Below, one piece after another: positions 42,114 through 51,236 of a stretch of 64,000 nucleotides of DNA. The position numbers and the translations under genes were made by a program. This DNA comes from Gemmatimonadales bacterium (GTDB lineage Bacteria; Gemmatimonadota; Gemmatimonadetes; Gemmatimonadales; GWC2-71-9). The stretch spans positions 25,389 to 89,388 of the forward strand of contig WVYX01000306.1 of assembly GCA_011772755.1 (NCBI GenBank). Direction: 5' to 3'. Each line of letters starts with the position of its first letter. The first letter of the stretch is position 1. Below the pieces are notes generated by a model, which ran no database searches, had not been told where the DNA came from, and was given only the letters and a program-made list of their open reading frames with translations.

Positions 42114-44330
42114 ATGGCGAGCACAACCCACCGCACTGGTGAGCTAGGGAACCCCGTGTTGCCGACCCCGGCAGAGCGAGTCGCACCGGGGACGCAGCGC
42201 CTGCAACTCCAGCGCGTCGAGCTGCCGATCAGCGGTCTGCCCTGCGCCGGATCGGCCGCGCCGCTCGCCGCTCGCATTGAGCGCGTCCCGGGCGTGCGTG
42301 ACGCGGTCGTGAACCCGGTGACGGAGCGCGCGGTGGTGGTGTTCGATCCCGGCGTGACCGGAGTCGAGGAATTGGTGCGGGCCGTCGAGGCAGAGGGCGT
42401 AGAGGTCGGCCGGAGCATGGCTCGGTGGCGCCTGCACCTCGGTGGGCTGAGGTGTGCAAGCCGGGTGCGTCGCCTGGAGCAGGCGGTGGAAGCGGTGCCG
42501 GGCGTGCACGCCGCCATCGTCAACCCCGCTGCTGACAGCCTCACGGTCGAGTACAGTCCGCGGCGAACCGACGTCGCCGCGGTGCGGGACGCGGTGGTGT
42601 CCACCGGCTTCGACATCGGGCCGGCCCCGTCGGCGCAGCAGTTCACCGACAACGACGCACGCGACACCGAGAACCAGGGCGCGTTCCGGCTGCTCATGCG
42701 GAGATTCTGGTTCACGGCGGCTATTGCAGTTCCGACCGTGCTTCTGTCCCGTCCCGACGTGTTCGGGCTGGGCGAGCTCATGCCCCCCGGTAGTGCCACG
42801 CGCCGGGCGGTGTGGCTCGCCCTCGGCCTGCTCACGCTCCCGGTAATGCTCTACTCGGGCGCCCAGTTCTACCACGGTCTCTGGACGGCGCTGAAGCACC
42901 GTAGTGCGGACATGAACACACTGATTGCCCTCGGCATCACTGTGGCATGGCTTTCTTCCACCGCCGCGGTGCTCGCGCCGTCCCTCTTCGTGCCGGGGGA
43001 CCTCACGCCGGTGTTCTACGACGTCGTGGTGGTGGTCGTGGCATTGGTGGCGCTAGGACAGGCATTGGAGACCCGGGCGAAGCGACCGTCGGCGGACGTG
43101 TTCAAGAGGCTCACTGACCTGCAGCCAACGACGGCGCGGGTCATGCAAGATGGGCATGAGCGGGTGATTCCGGTACAGGAAGTCGTGGTGGGTGATGTCG
43201 TGGTCGCGAACCCAGGAGAGCGCTTTCCAGTGGACGGGGAGGTCCTTGAGGGTGTATCGGTGGTGGACGAATCGATGGTCATTGGGGAGTCCCCTACGGT
43301 AGCCAAGGGCCCGAGCGACGCCCTCGTGGGCGGCAGCGTGAACCGGACGGCGCGACTGGCGTACCGAGCAACGAAGGTCGGAAAAGACACCTTGCCGAGC
43401 CAGATCATCCGCGCGGTACGCGACGCACAGGGATCGAAGGCGCCGATCCAGCGCCCGGTGGATGCGGTGGCGAGTTACTTCACCCCGACCGTGATCATCC
43501 TGGCCATCCTGGCGTTCATGCTGTGGTACACCTTCGGGCCCGATCCGGCAGTGCTGTACGCAGTCTCGGCCTTCGTCACGGTGGTGATCATCGCATGTCC
43601 TGGCGCCCTCGCGCTGGCAACGCCGGCATCGCTGGTGGTGGGCATTGGAACGGGTGCCAAGCACGGCATCTTGATGCGGACGGGGCACGCCGTGGAGGCA
43701 GCGGACGAAGTGGAGGTGATCATCGTGCGGGCGGCCAGCATCGTGACCCAGGACGGGCCGTCGGTGACGGATGTGGTGCAGCCCAATGCCGCAGCCGCGA
43801 TTGCGGCACTCAGGCGCCTGGGACTGGAGGTGGCCCTGTGGAGCGATGACGAGGATGCCACGAGAGCGATCGCGCGGCGGGTGGGCGTCGACCAGGTGCT
43901 GGCGGCGGCCCATCCCGAGGTCACGCCCGAGGAAGTCCGCCGCCTCCAGGCGGAGGGCAAGCGGGTGGCGATCGTCGGGGACGGAATCCGTAATGCAGCG
44001 GCCCTCGCTCAGGCGGACGTGGGGATCGCCATCGGAGCGGCGTACGATGTCACCACTGAGGGCGCCGACATCACACTCCTGGGGCGGCGACTCCAGCATG
44101 CAGTGGCGGCGCTGCAGCTGAGTCGCGCCACCATGCGCAACATCAAGCAGAACTTGACGGGCGTATTCCTCTATAACGCCGTCGGTCTCCCGATCGCCGC
44201 TGGCATTCTGTATCCCGCATTCGGCATCCTGCTGTCACCCTTGATCGCGGCCGTGGCGATGGCCTTCAGCTCGGTCCTGGTTGTCGCGAATGCGAACCGG
44301 CTACGCCGCTTTGCACCAAGGGAAGCGTGA
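42114..44330 (+). CDS. P1B-ATPase homologue lacking catalytic residues and N-domain
   Basis: 738 residues, uninterrupted. Two N-terminal HMA-like folds have lost the CxxC pair (LPCAGS and LRCASR). Membrane part is intact, but CPC reads CPG (IIACPGALALATP), TGES reads IGES, the DKTGTLT phosphorylation site is gone (EVIIVRAASIVTQDGPSVTDVV), and the chain passes almost directly from there to a P-domain end GDGIRNAAALAQADVGIAIG, so the ATP-binding N-domain of about 110 residues is missing. The last 80 residues closely match the intact CopA at 7404. It cannot pump by the known mechanism. A metal-binding, sensing or passive role is possible, or an ageing gene. Confidence 0.85.
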   Translation: MASTTHRTGELGNPVLPTPAERVAPGTQRLQLQRVELPISGLPCAGSAAPLAARIERVPGVRDAVVNPVTERAVVVFDPGVTGVEELVRAVEAEGVEVGRSMARWRLHLGGLRCASRVRRLEQAVEAVPGVHAAIVNPAADSLTVEYSPRRTDVAAVRDAVVSTGFDIGPAPSAQQFTDNDARDTENQGAFRLLMRRFWFTAAIAVPTVLLSRPDVFGLGELMPPGSATRRAVWLALGLLTLPVMLYSGAQFYHGLWTALKHRSADMNTLIALGITVAWLSSTAAVLAPSLFVPGDLTPVFYDVVVVVVALVALGQALETRAKRPSADVFKRLTDLQPTTARVMQDGHERVIPVQEVVVGDVVVANPGERFPVDGEVLEGVSVVDESMVIGESPTVAKGPSDALVGGSVNRTARLAYRATKVGKDTLPSQIIRAVRDAQGSKAPIQRPVDAVASYFTPTVIILAILAFMLWYTFGPDPAVLYAVSAFVTVVIIACPGALALATPASLVVGIGTGAKHGILMRTGHAVEAADEVEVIIVRAASIVTQDGPSVTDVVQPNAAAAIAALRRLGLEVALWSDDEDATRAIARRVGVDQVLAAAHPEVTPEEVRRLQAEGKRVAIVGDGIRNAAALAQADVGIAIGAAYDVTTEGADITLLGRRLQHAVAALQLSRATMRNIKQNLTGVFLYNAVGLPIAAGILYPAFGILLSPLIAAVAMAFSSVLVVANANRLRRFAPREA

Positions 44331-44333
44331 CCC

Positions 44334-44708
44334 GTGGTTACTGACACCGTTCTGGTTGACGCGCTCGGGCTCGCCAGTATCAGCGCCGTCGTATGGTACT
44401 TCTGGCTGTCCAGAAGACAGGGTGTTCGGGCCAACGTGGCCCACGGGGTGCAGAGCGCACTCATCGTGGTCAAGGGGGGCTACACCCCCGACACCATCGT
44501 CCTCGAGCGTAGTCGTCCGACGCGGCTGGTGTTCCGGCGCGAGGAGTCTGCGCCATGCAGCGAGCGGGTAGTCTTGCCCGCCTTCGACTGCGGCGCGCTG
44601 CTACCGGAAGGGGAAGAGGTGCCCATCGAGTTCGTCCCCATGGAGCGTGGTGAGTTCGTGTTCACCTGTCACCTGGGGGTTCTCCGGGGACGCATCGTCG
44701 TGGAGTGA
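44334..44708 (+). CDS. Membrane-anchored cupredoxin-domain protein
   Basis: 124 residues from a GTG four bases after the ATPase-like stop. N-terminal helix (DALGLASISAVVWYFWL), then a cupredoxin fold: VQSALIVVKGGYTPDTIVLERSRPTRLVFRREESAPCSERVVLPAF and the end loop GEFVFTCHLGVLRGRIVVE. Family members carry TCGMNMLRG in that loop; here it is TCHLGVLRG, so the Met ligand is lost and a His is gained. Such proteins accompany copper ATPases. Probably partners with the ATPase-like protein upstream. Confidence 0.82.
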   Translation: MVTDTVLVDALGLASISAVVWYFWLSRRQGVRANVAHGVQSALIVVKGGYTPDTIVLERSRPTRLVFRREESAPCSERVVLPAFDCGALLPEGEEVPIEFVPMERGEFVFTCHLGVLRGRIVVE

Positions 44709-45082
44709 TGGATATGGGGGACGCGGGCCAAGTGCCCCCGGTCGGCCACTCGCGGCGCCGTCCACGGTGCCGCGACTGAGGGTCAGGCCGGCTCGTTCCG
44801 CGTCTCCCATAGGGCGCCCGACGTCGTGCTCCCCAACACGCGGCGGGAGGCAGGAGGTGGTATGGTGTGTCTCGCCTCCGGGGCATCTGACCCAGTGTGT
44901 GCGTAGTTTCGCGCAGTCTGCCAAAACCCGAGCAGAATTATCGGTTCGCTAATCATCCACTGTTCAACGGGTTAGATGGAGTCACCAGGTATGGCCTGAC
45001 TCCTGCGGCAGTGCGAGCCAGGCAAGCCAGCCGGTTCGCACACGCCATCGGCTGGGATCATCACACAGAGGAGACAGTGATA
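44709..45082. other. Intergenic region upstream of the efflux operon
   Basis: 374 bases. Contains the sigma-54-type sequence at 44991-45007. The in-frame extension of the TolC-like ORF to 44897 looks non-coding. No terminator clearly seen after the cupredoxin gene. Confidence 0.45.
44991..45007 (+). promoter_or_regulatory. Possible sigma-54-type promoter of the TolC-CusBA operon
   Basis: TGGC (44992-44995), seven bases, then CTGC (45003-45006), with GG-N10-GC spacing preserved; one departure from TTGC. It is about 75 bases before the start of the TolC-like gene. A plausible second target of the NtrC-type regulator. Confidence 0.45.
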
Positions 45083-45085
45083 GTG

Positions 45086-46432
45086 ATGGCATTGCGGTCA
45101 CTCGGGCGGGTCACCGCACTGTGGGTCGCGCTCGCCGCCTCGGCACCGGCGGCGCTTCACTCGCAACTGGTGAGTGACAACACCCCACTCGACAGTCTCA
45201 TCCAGCTCGCCGTTCAAGCCAACCCCGACCTCAAGGCGATGGAGGCACGGGCGGCGGTGTTCGAGGCCCGGATCGGCCCGGCGGGCGCGTGGGATGACCC
45301 GCAACTCATGGTCGGATTCATGAACCTGCCACTGCCGAGTTTCGATTTCGACGGCACGCCCATGACACAGGCAGCGACGGTCCAGCTGCGACAGACCATC
45401 TTCTTTCCGGGCAAGCAAGGGCTCCGCGAGGACATTGCAGTCGCCGAGTACGAGACAGTCTTGGCAGAGGCGACGGACAAGCGGTTCGCGATCGTAAGCG
45501 CGGTTCGGGCAGCGTATTATGACCTCTACACCCTGGAACGCAGCCTGGAGATTACGCAGCGCCATGAGGCGCTGCTCCAGGACTTCGTTCGCGTCGCCAA
45601 TGCCCGCTATACCGTCGGGTCCGGCCTGCAGCAAGACGTGCTCAAGGCCAACGTGGAGCAGGGCCGAGTCAGGGAGCGGCTATTGCAACAACTTGCCCAA
45701 CGGGAGGCGGCCGCAGCGCGACTCAACGCGCTCGTGAACCGACGACCAGAAGCGCCAGTCGCCGCGCCCGCGCTTCCTTCGAGTCTGGTGCGACTGGCCT
45801 TCGCCCCGAGGGACACGGCCGGCGTGCGATTTGCTCGCTCTGTGGAACAAGAGCCGCCAATCCCATCACTGTCCGCGCTAGTCGACTCGGCGATCGCGCA
45901 GCGGCCGCTGCTGGCTGCCCATCGCAGCGCGATTGAGCGGCAACAACATGCAATCGATCTGGCGCGGAAGAATCTATGGCCCAACCTCACGGTCTCACTG
46001 GGATACGGGCTCCGCGGCGCCGGCCTCGCGGATCTCTTGAGCGCGAACATCGGGTTCAGCCTGCCGATCTTCGCCGGCCGCAAGCAGAACCAGCTGATCG
46101 ACGCAGCCAAGGCAGGAGAAGTCCGTGCGGAGGCAGCCTACCAAGCAGCGGTGAACCGAATCGCCGCCCGTCTCGCCGACTTGCGGGCCCACCTGGTTAG
46201 GCTCGGCGAGCAGTTGATTCTCTACCGCGACGGCATCGTGCCTCAGGCGACAGCGGCGCTCCAGTCAGCTACTTCGGCCTATCAGGTGGGGAGGGTCGAC
46301 TTCCTCACCCTGGTGAACAGTGAGGCAACCCTCTATCGCTACGAGCTCGAGTATCACAGGCTACTTGCGTCGTTCCTGCGCACGGCCGCGGACATCGAGT
46401 GGACTGTTGGAAGGGAGATCTTTTCGCAATGA
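45086..46432 (+). CDS. TolC-family outer-membrane efflux protein
   Basis: 448 residues from the ATG at 45086 (a GTG at 45083 with AGAGGAG nine bases upstream is an equal alternative). Signal ends ALHSQ. Two TolC repeats: PLDSLIQLAVQANPDLKAMEARAAVFEARIGPAGAWDDPQL and LVDSAIAQRPLLAAHRSAIERQQHAIDLARKNLWPNLTVSLGYG, with long helices between. This is the outer-membrane tunnel (CusC/CzcC-like) of a tripartite pump. Its stop overlaps the adaptor start as ATGA. Confidence 0.92.
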   Translation: MALRSLGRVTALWVALAASAPAALHSQLVSDNTPLDSLIQLAVQANPDLKAMEARAAVFEARIGPAGAWDDPQLMVGFMNLPLPSFDFDGTPMTQAATVQLRQTIFFPGKQGLREDIAVAEYETVLAEATDKRFAIVSAVRAAYYDLYTLERSLEITQRHEALLQDFVRVANARYTVGSGLQQDVLKANVEQGRVRERLLQQLAQREAAAARLNALVNRRPEAPVAAPALPSSLVRLAFAPRDTAGVRFARSVEQEPPIPSLSALVDSAIAQRPLLAAHRSAIERQQHAIDLARKNLWPNLTVSLGYGLRGAGLADLLSANIGFSLPIFAGRKQNQLIDAAKAGEVRAEAAYQAAVNRIAARLADLRAHLVRLGEQLILYRDGIVPQATAALQSATSAYQVGRVDFLTLVNSEATLYRYELEYHRLLASFLRTAADIEWTVGREIFSQ

Positions 46433-47658
46433 ATGCACCAGGCAAGTTCAGGTGGAGGTGGCCGTTAGCGTTAGCGGCGGCGGTCGCAGTGGCTGCGGGC
46501 TGCGGGTCGTCATCGGGTGCCACCCCCCAAGCCGCCGCCAGCGAACAGGACCACAGTGCTCATGCCGCCGGCGCCGCCGCACCATCGGGAGGACCGCAGA
46601 TGGTCCATCTCTCGGACGACGATGCGAGGCGACTTGGCGTCGCCTTCGGTCATGCCGAGGTGCGCTCGCTGGACAAGACGATCCGTACAGTCGGATTCGT
46701 CACGGCCGCGGAGCCACGGATGCACTGGATCGCACCCAAGATCGGCGGTTGGATCGAGAAGCTCTACGTGGATTTCACCGGCGATTGGGTCCGTGAGGGT
46801 CAACCACTGATCGAGATCTACTCGCCGGAACTCGTTACGGCTCAGGAGGAGCTGATTCTGGCGCGCAATCTCCAGCGGTCCCTCGCGTCCAGCTCCATTC
46901 CAGAGGTGCGGGGCGCCGCGGACACGCTGCTCAACTCCGCCCGCCAGCGGTTGGATTACTGGGACATCTCGGAAGAACAGATCAGAGAGGTCGAGGAAAC
47001 GGGACGCGTGCGGAGAACGCTGACACTGAAATCGCCCTGGTCGGGCATCGTCATGGAGAAGAACGTCCTGAGCGGAAGTGCGATAAAGCCAGGCCAGCCA
47101 CTCTACATGATCGCGGACCTCTCTGAGGTCTGGATCGAGACCGAGTTCTACGAGGCAGACCTGGCTCTCATCTCCGAAGGGCAGCTGGTCGAAGTCAGCG
47201 TGACGGCGTACCCCGGGGAGAGCTTCGCGGGGCGCCTCGAGTATGTCTACCCCACGCTGGAGCAGAAGACGCGAACACTGAAGGCACGCATCGCAGTGAG
47301 GAACACCCGCAACCGGCTGAAGCCGGGACTCTACGCGACCGTCAAGTTGACGGCGAATGTGGCCGACAGCGCGCTCGCGATCCCCGGCTCGGCGATCGTC
47401 CAGACGGGCGAGCGAGAGATGGTGTTCGTGGTACGTCCCGACGGCATGCTGGAGCCACGCCAGGTGCGATTGGGTCTGCGCACCTCGGAGTGGGCGGAGG
47501 TCCTCGCCGGTCTGGAGGCGGGGGAGCGGGTGGTCAGCAGCGCGACGTTCCTCATCGATTCCGAATCGAACCTCGGCGCGGCCCTCACGGCCATGGCTGG
47601 CCACGCGGGGCATGGCAGTAGTGCACCAGCCGAAGCTTCGGAGCGCGGCAGCAAGTGA
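46429..47658 (+). CDS. cusB: RND periplasmic adaptor, CusB-like
   Basis: 409 residues. Lipoprotein-like signal ending AAGC; His-containing leader (SEQDHSAHAAG). Adaptor order: barrel-sandwich half APKIGGWIEKLYVDFTGDWVREGQPLIEIYSPELVTAQEELILAR, helical hairpin, second half LKSPWSGIVMEKNVLSGSAIKPGQPLYMIADLSEVWIETEFYEADL, beta-barrel, and membrane-proximal domain. The last residues GHAGHGSS are a second His patch. This matches CusB, which passes Cu(+)/Ag(+) to CusA. Confidence 0.92.
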   Translation: MNAPGKFRWRWPLALAAAVAVAAGCGSSSGATPQAAASEQDHSAHAAGAAAPSGGPQMVHLSDDDARRLGVAFGHAEVRSLDKTIRTVGFVTAAEPRMHWIAPKIGGWIEKLYVDFTGDWVREGQPLIEIYSPELVTAQEELILARNLQRSLASSSIPEVRGAADTLLNSARQRLDYWDISEEQIREVEETGRVRRTLTLKSPWSGIVMEKNVLSGSAIKPGQPLYMIADLSEVWIETEFYEADLALISEGQLVEVSVTAYPGESFAGRLEYVYPTLEQKTRTLKARIAVRNTRNRLKPGLYATVKLTANVADSALAIPGSAIVQTGEREMVFVVRPDGMLEPRQVRLGLRTSEWAEVLAGLEAGERVVSSATFLIDSESNLGAALTAMAGHAGHGSSAPAEASERGSK

Positions 47659-47671
47659 GAAAGGGCTTCAA

Positions 47672-50600
47672 GTGCTGAGACGCATTATCGAATGGTCAGT
47701 CAACAACCGGTTCCTCGTCGCCTTCTTCACCGTCGCCGTTGTCGGTTGGGGCCTGTGGGCGACGCTGCGGACGCCTGTGGACGCCGTCCCGGACCTGTCG
47801 GACATCCAGGTCATCGTCTTCACCGAGTACAAGGGCCAAGCTCCCCAGATCGTTGAGGATCAGGTCACCTACCCACTGACTACCGCCATGCTCGCGGTTC
47901 CGGGCGCGCGAGTCGTGCGTGGCTATTCGATGTTCGGCCTTTCGTTCGTCTACATCATCTTTGAGGACGACGTTGACCTGTACTGGGCGCGCTCCCGTGT
48001 GCTCGAGTACCTGAACTACGTCGCCGGCCAGTTACCGGAAGGCGTGCGGCCGCAGCTTGGGCCGGATGCGACCGGTGTCGGCTGGGCGTTCGAGTACGTC
48101 GTCACCGGCGAGGGCCACAGCCTCCAGCAGTTACGCACCATCCAGGATTGGTACGTCCGGTATCAGCTGACCAGCGTACCGGGCGTTGCCGAGGTCGCCT
48201 CCGTGGGTGGCTTCGAGAAACAGTATCAGGTGCTGCTCGATCCCGAGCGGCTCCGTGGCTATGGAATCCCGCTGAAGAAGGTCCTCGCCGCCATCAGGAT
48301 GTCGAATCAGGATGTCGGGGGCCGCCTGCTGGAGCTGGGCGGTCGCGAGTTCATGATCCGTGGGCTGGGCTACGTCGAGGACATGGCGGACATAGAGGCC
48401 ATCCCGTTGGGCACCACGCCGGCGGGCACGCCCATCAGGATCGCCGATGTCGCAACGGTACAATTGGGTCCCGAGATCCGTCGCGGCGCCGCCGAATGGA
48501 ACGGGAAGGGCGAGGCGGTGGGTGGCATCGTCGTGATGCGGTTTGGCGAGAACGCTCTTGAGGTGATCGACCGCGTCAAGGCGAAGCTCGACGAGATCGC
48601 ACCGGGATTGCCGGAGGGTGTGTCGATCGTGCCTGTCTACGATCGAACCAACCTCATCAAACGGGCGATCGACACTTTGAAGGAGAAGTTGCTGGAGGAG
48701 TCGATCGTCGTAGCCCTGGTCGCCCTCCTCTTCCTGCTCCACTTCCGATCGGCGCTCGTCGCGATCCTCACGCTCCCGGTGGGGATCCTCATGTCGTTCA
48801 TCGTCATGTTCTACCTGGGGATCAATGCCAACATCATGAGCCTCGGCGGGATCGCCATCGCCATCGGTGCCATGATCGCGGCGGCGGTTCCGATGATCGA
48901 GAACCTTCACAAACACATCGAGCGCAACGGACAGGACGGCCGACCACGGCGCCCCCATTGGGAGCTGGTGCTCGACAGCACCCGCGAGGTCGGGCCGGCA
49001 CTGTTCTACTCGCTCTTGATCATTACGATCTCGTTCCTCCCTGTCTTTGCGCTGGAGGCACAGGAGGGCCGCCTATTCAAGCCGCTCGCGTACACTAAGA
49101 CCTTCGTCATGGCGGCCTCCGCCCTGCTCGCGGTGACGCTCGTGCCGGTCGCAATGGGGATGCTGGTTCGAGGCAAGATCCGCCGAGAGCACGAGAACCC
49201 GGTCAACCGTGCGCTCACCCGCGGCTACCGCCCGGTACTCGCCTTCGCGCTGCGTCGCCGCTGGTGGATCCTGGCGGGTGCCGGCGCGATCTTGGCGGTC
49301 ACCGCGATCCCGTGGAAACGCCTGGGCAGCGAGTTCATGCCGCCCCTGCGGGAGGGGACGGTCATGTTCATGCCAACCACGCTTCCCGGCGTCTCGATCA
49401 CGGAAGCCCGCAAGATCATGCAGCTGCAGGATTCCATCCTCGGCACCTTCCCGGAAGTCGCCTCCGTCTTCGGCAAGGTGGGGCGCGCGCGCACCGCGAC
49501 CGACCCCGCGCCACTCTCGATGATCGAGACGGTGCTCACCCTGAAACCGGAGTCTGAATGGCGGCCCGGGTTGACCTACGAGGCCCTCGAGGCCGAGATG
49601 GATCGGGCAGTGCGCCTTCCCGGGGTCACGAACTCGTGGACCATGCCGATCAAGGGTCGCATCGACATGCTCGCCACCGGGATTCGCACACCCGTTGGGA
49701 TCAAGATCTTCGGCCCCGACCTGGCCACGTTGGAAAAGGTCGGCACGGAGATCGAACGCGTGGTGCTGCAGGTGCCGGGCACGCGGAGCGCCATCGCCGA
49801 CCGGTCCCTGGGCGGGAACTACCTGGACATCGAGATCGACCGTGCCGAGTCCGCACGCTACGGGCTCACCGTGGGCGACGTGCAACAGGTGGTCATGACG
49901 GCGATTGGCGGCATGGCACTCACGCAGACGGTGGAAGGCCTCGAGCGCTATACCATCAACGTGCGCTACGCTCCCGAGCTGCGGGATACACCAGAGGATC
50001 TAGCCGCCGTGCTCGTCCCGACACCTTTGGGGCCGCAGATCCCACTCGGTCAGCTCGCCAATCTCCGGCTGGCCTCTGGACCGCCGGTCATTAAGACGGA
50101 AAACGCGTTGCCGACGGCATGGGTGTTCGTGGATGTCGAAGGTCGGGACATCGGGTCCTACGTCCAGGAAGCGCAGCAGGTCGTGTCGCGAGAGGTCCAG
50201 GTCCCGCCGGGCTACTTCCTCCAATGGTCGGGTCAATACGAGTACATGCAGCGCGCTAACGAGCGGCTGCGGGTCGTCGTGCCGGTGACCCTGGGCCTCA
50301 TCTTCCTGCTGCTGTTCCTGCACTTCAGAAACGTCACGCAGAGCCTCATGGTGATGGTCTCGCTCCCGTTCGCACTGGTGGGAGGAGTTTGGCTGATGTG
50401 GCTCCTGGGGTACAACATGAGCATTGCAGTGGGAGTCGGCTTCATTGCACTGGCCGGTGTCGCCGTGGAGATCGGGGTTGTGATGTTGGTCTATCTGGAC
50501 GAGGCGTACCACCGGCGCGCCATCCACGGGAAGCCGGTGACCCGCGCCTCGCTATTCGAGGCGATCCGTGAAGGTGCCGGCGGGCGCGTCCGCTCGGTGA

Positions 50601-50872
50601 TCATGACGGTCACCGCCATCGTCGGCGGCCTGTTGCCGATTCTCTGGAGCCACGGCACCGGTGCCTCAGTGATGAAGCGCATCGCCGCACCCATGGTGGG
50701 GGGAATGTTGTCAGCCACCCTGCTCACACTCTTAGTCATCCCAGTGCTCTACAGCCTGTGGCGCGAGTGGCAACTCCGGAGGCGCCCGGCGGAGGCGATC
50801 ACCCACGAGGCCCTCGGGGATGAGGCGGCCGCCATTGCCACACCGGCATACTCGCCGGTGGGCACCGAATGA
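47672..50872 (+). CDS. cusA: Heavy-metal RND efflux protein, CusA-like, with altered proton relay
   Basis: 1066 residues from the GTG at 47672, AAAGGG upstream; the frame extends further but overlaps cusB. Strong CusA similarity throughout (TPVDAVPDLSDIQVIV, RIDMLATGIRTPVGIKI, GLLPILWSHGTGASVMKRIAAPM). The metal-binding Met positions in PLSMIET and RIDML are kept. Of the three charged residues forming the proton relay in E. coli CusA, E939 is kept (LAGVAVEIGVVML), but D405 is Ala (GAMIAAAVPMIEN for GAMVDAAIVMIEN) and K984 is Val (RVRSVIMTV for RVRPKAMTV). Energy coupling should be altered or lost. Confidence 0.9.
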   Translation: MLRRIIEWSVNNRFLVAFFTVAVVGWGLWATLRTPVDAVPDLSDIQVIVFTEYKGQAPQIVEDQVTYPLTTAMLAVPGARVVRGYSMFGLSFVYIIFEDDVDLYWARSRVLEYLNYVAGQLPEGVRPQLGPDATGVGWAFEYVVTGEGHSLQQLRTIQDWYVRYQLTSVPGVAEVASVGGFEKQYQVLLDPERLRGYGIPLKKVLAAIRMSNQDVGGRLLELGGREFMIRGLGYVEDMADIEAIPLGTTPAGTPIRIADVATVQLGPEIRRGAAEWNGKGEAVGGIVVMRFGENALEVIDRVKAKLDEIAPGLPEGVSIVPVYDRTNLIKRAIDTLKEKLLEESIVVALVALLFLLHFRSALVAILTLPVGILMSFIVMFYLGINANIMSLGGIAIAIGAMIAAAVPMIENLHKHIERNGQDGRPRRPHWELVLDSTREVGPALFYSLLIITISFLPVFALEAQEGRLFKPLAYTKTFVMAASALLAVTLVPVAMGMLVRGKIRREHENPVNRALTRGYRPVLAFALRRRWWILAGAGAILAVTAIPWKRLGSEFMPPLREGTVMFMPTTLPGVSITEARKIMQLQDSILGTFPEVASVFGKVGRARTATDPAPLSMIETVLTLKPESEWRPGLTYEALEAEMDRAVRLPGVTNSWTMPIKGRIDMLATGIRTPVGIKIFGPDLATLEKVGTEIERVVLQVPGTRSAIADRSLGGNYLDIEIDRAESARYGLTVGDVQQVVMTAIGGMALTQTVEGLERYTINVRYAPELRDTPEDLAAVLVPTPLGPQIPLGQLANLRLASGPPVIKTENALPTAWVFVDVEGRDIGSYVQEAQQVVSREVQVPPGYFLQWSGQYEYMQRANERLRVVVPVTLGLIFLLLFLHFRNVTQSLMVMVSLPFALVGGVWLMWLLGYNMSIAVGVGFIALAGVAVEIGVVMLVYLDEAYHRRAIHGKPVTRASLFEAIREGAGGRVRSVIMTVTAIVGGLLPILWSHGTGASVMKRIAAPMVGGMLSATLLTLLVIPVLYSLWREWQLRRRPAEAITHEALGDEAAAIATPAYSPVGTE

Positions 50873-50891
50873 GGCCGGGAAGGTGAACACC

Positions 50892-51236
50892 ATGCTCACA
50901 GAGATCAAAGCCGTCGTCAGAATCGAGTTGACCGAGCAAGTTGTTACGGCGCTCAAAGAGGCGGGCGTGCCGAGGCTGACGGTCACCCATGTCCGCTCGG
51001 TCGGGAGCGGCGTCGACCCCAAGAACACCAAGTTCTCCCTGGAGCTGGGCACGGGCTACACGGAAAAGGCGTTGGTCCAGTTCGTTTGCGACGCCAGGCG
51101 CGTCGAGTATCTGGTCGGGACCATCACGAAGCACGGTCAGACGGGAACTGCTGGTGATGGAGTAGTTTTCGTGACACCTGTGGATCGGGTTGTCAAGATT
51201 CGCACAGGAGTGGAGGGCGCCGAGGCGCTGATCTAG
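50892..51236 (+). CDS. PII-like signalling or metal-binding protein
   Basis: 114 residues from the ATG at 50892, GGGAAGG upstream. The ferredoxin-like PII fold is visible: TEIKAVVRIELTEQVVTALKEAGVPRLTVTHVRSVG, then a short T-loop region, KALVQFVCDARRVEYLVGTITKHGQTGTAGDGVVFVTPVDRVVKIRTGVEGAEAL. The uridylylation Tyr loop of GlnB is absent and the T-loop is shorter. PII-like proteins following CusA genes are known as a context; the ligand here is unknown. Last gene of the efflux operon. Confidence 0.85.
   Translation: MLTEIKAVVRIELTEQVVTALKEAGVPRLTVTHVRSVGSGVDPKNTKFSLELGTGYTEKALVQFVCDARRVEYLVGTITKHGQTGTAGDGVVFVTPVDRVVKIRTGVEGAEALI

Noticed and set aside
47357..47671. Upstream extension of the CusA frame
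   Set aside because: It overlaps cusB in another frame; the GTG at 47672 with a ribosome site begins the conserved CusA N-terminus.
49073..49885. Minus-strand frame of 270 codons inside cusA
   Set aside because: Shadow of cusA; His/Asp/Arg-rich composition and no recognisable domain.
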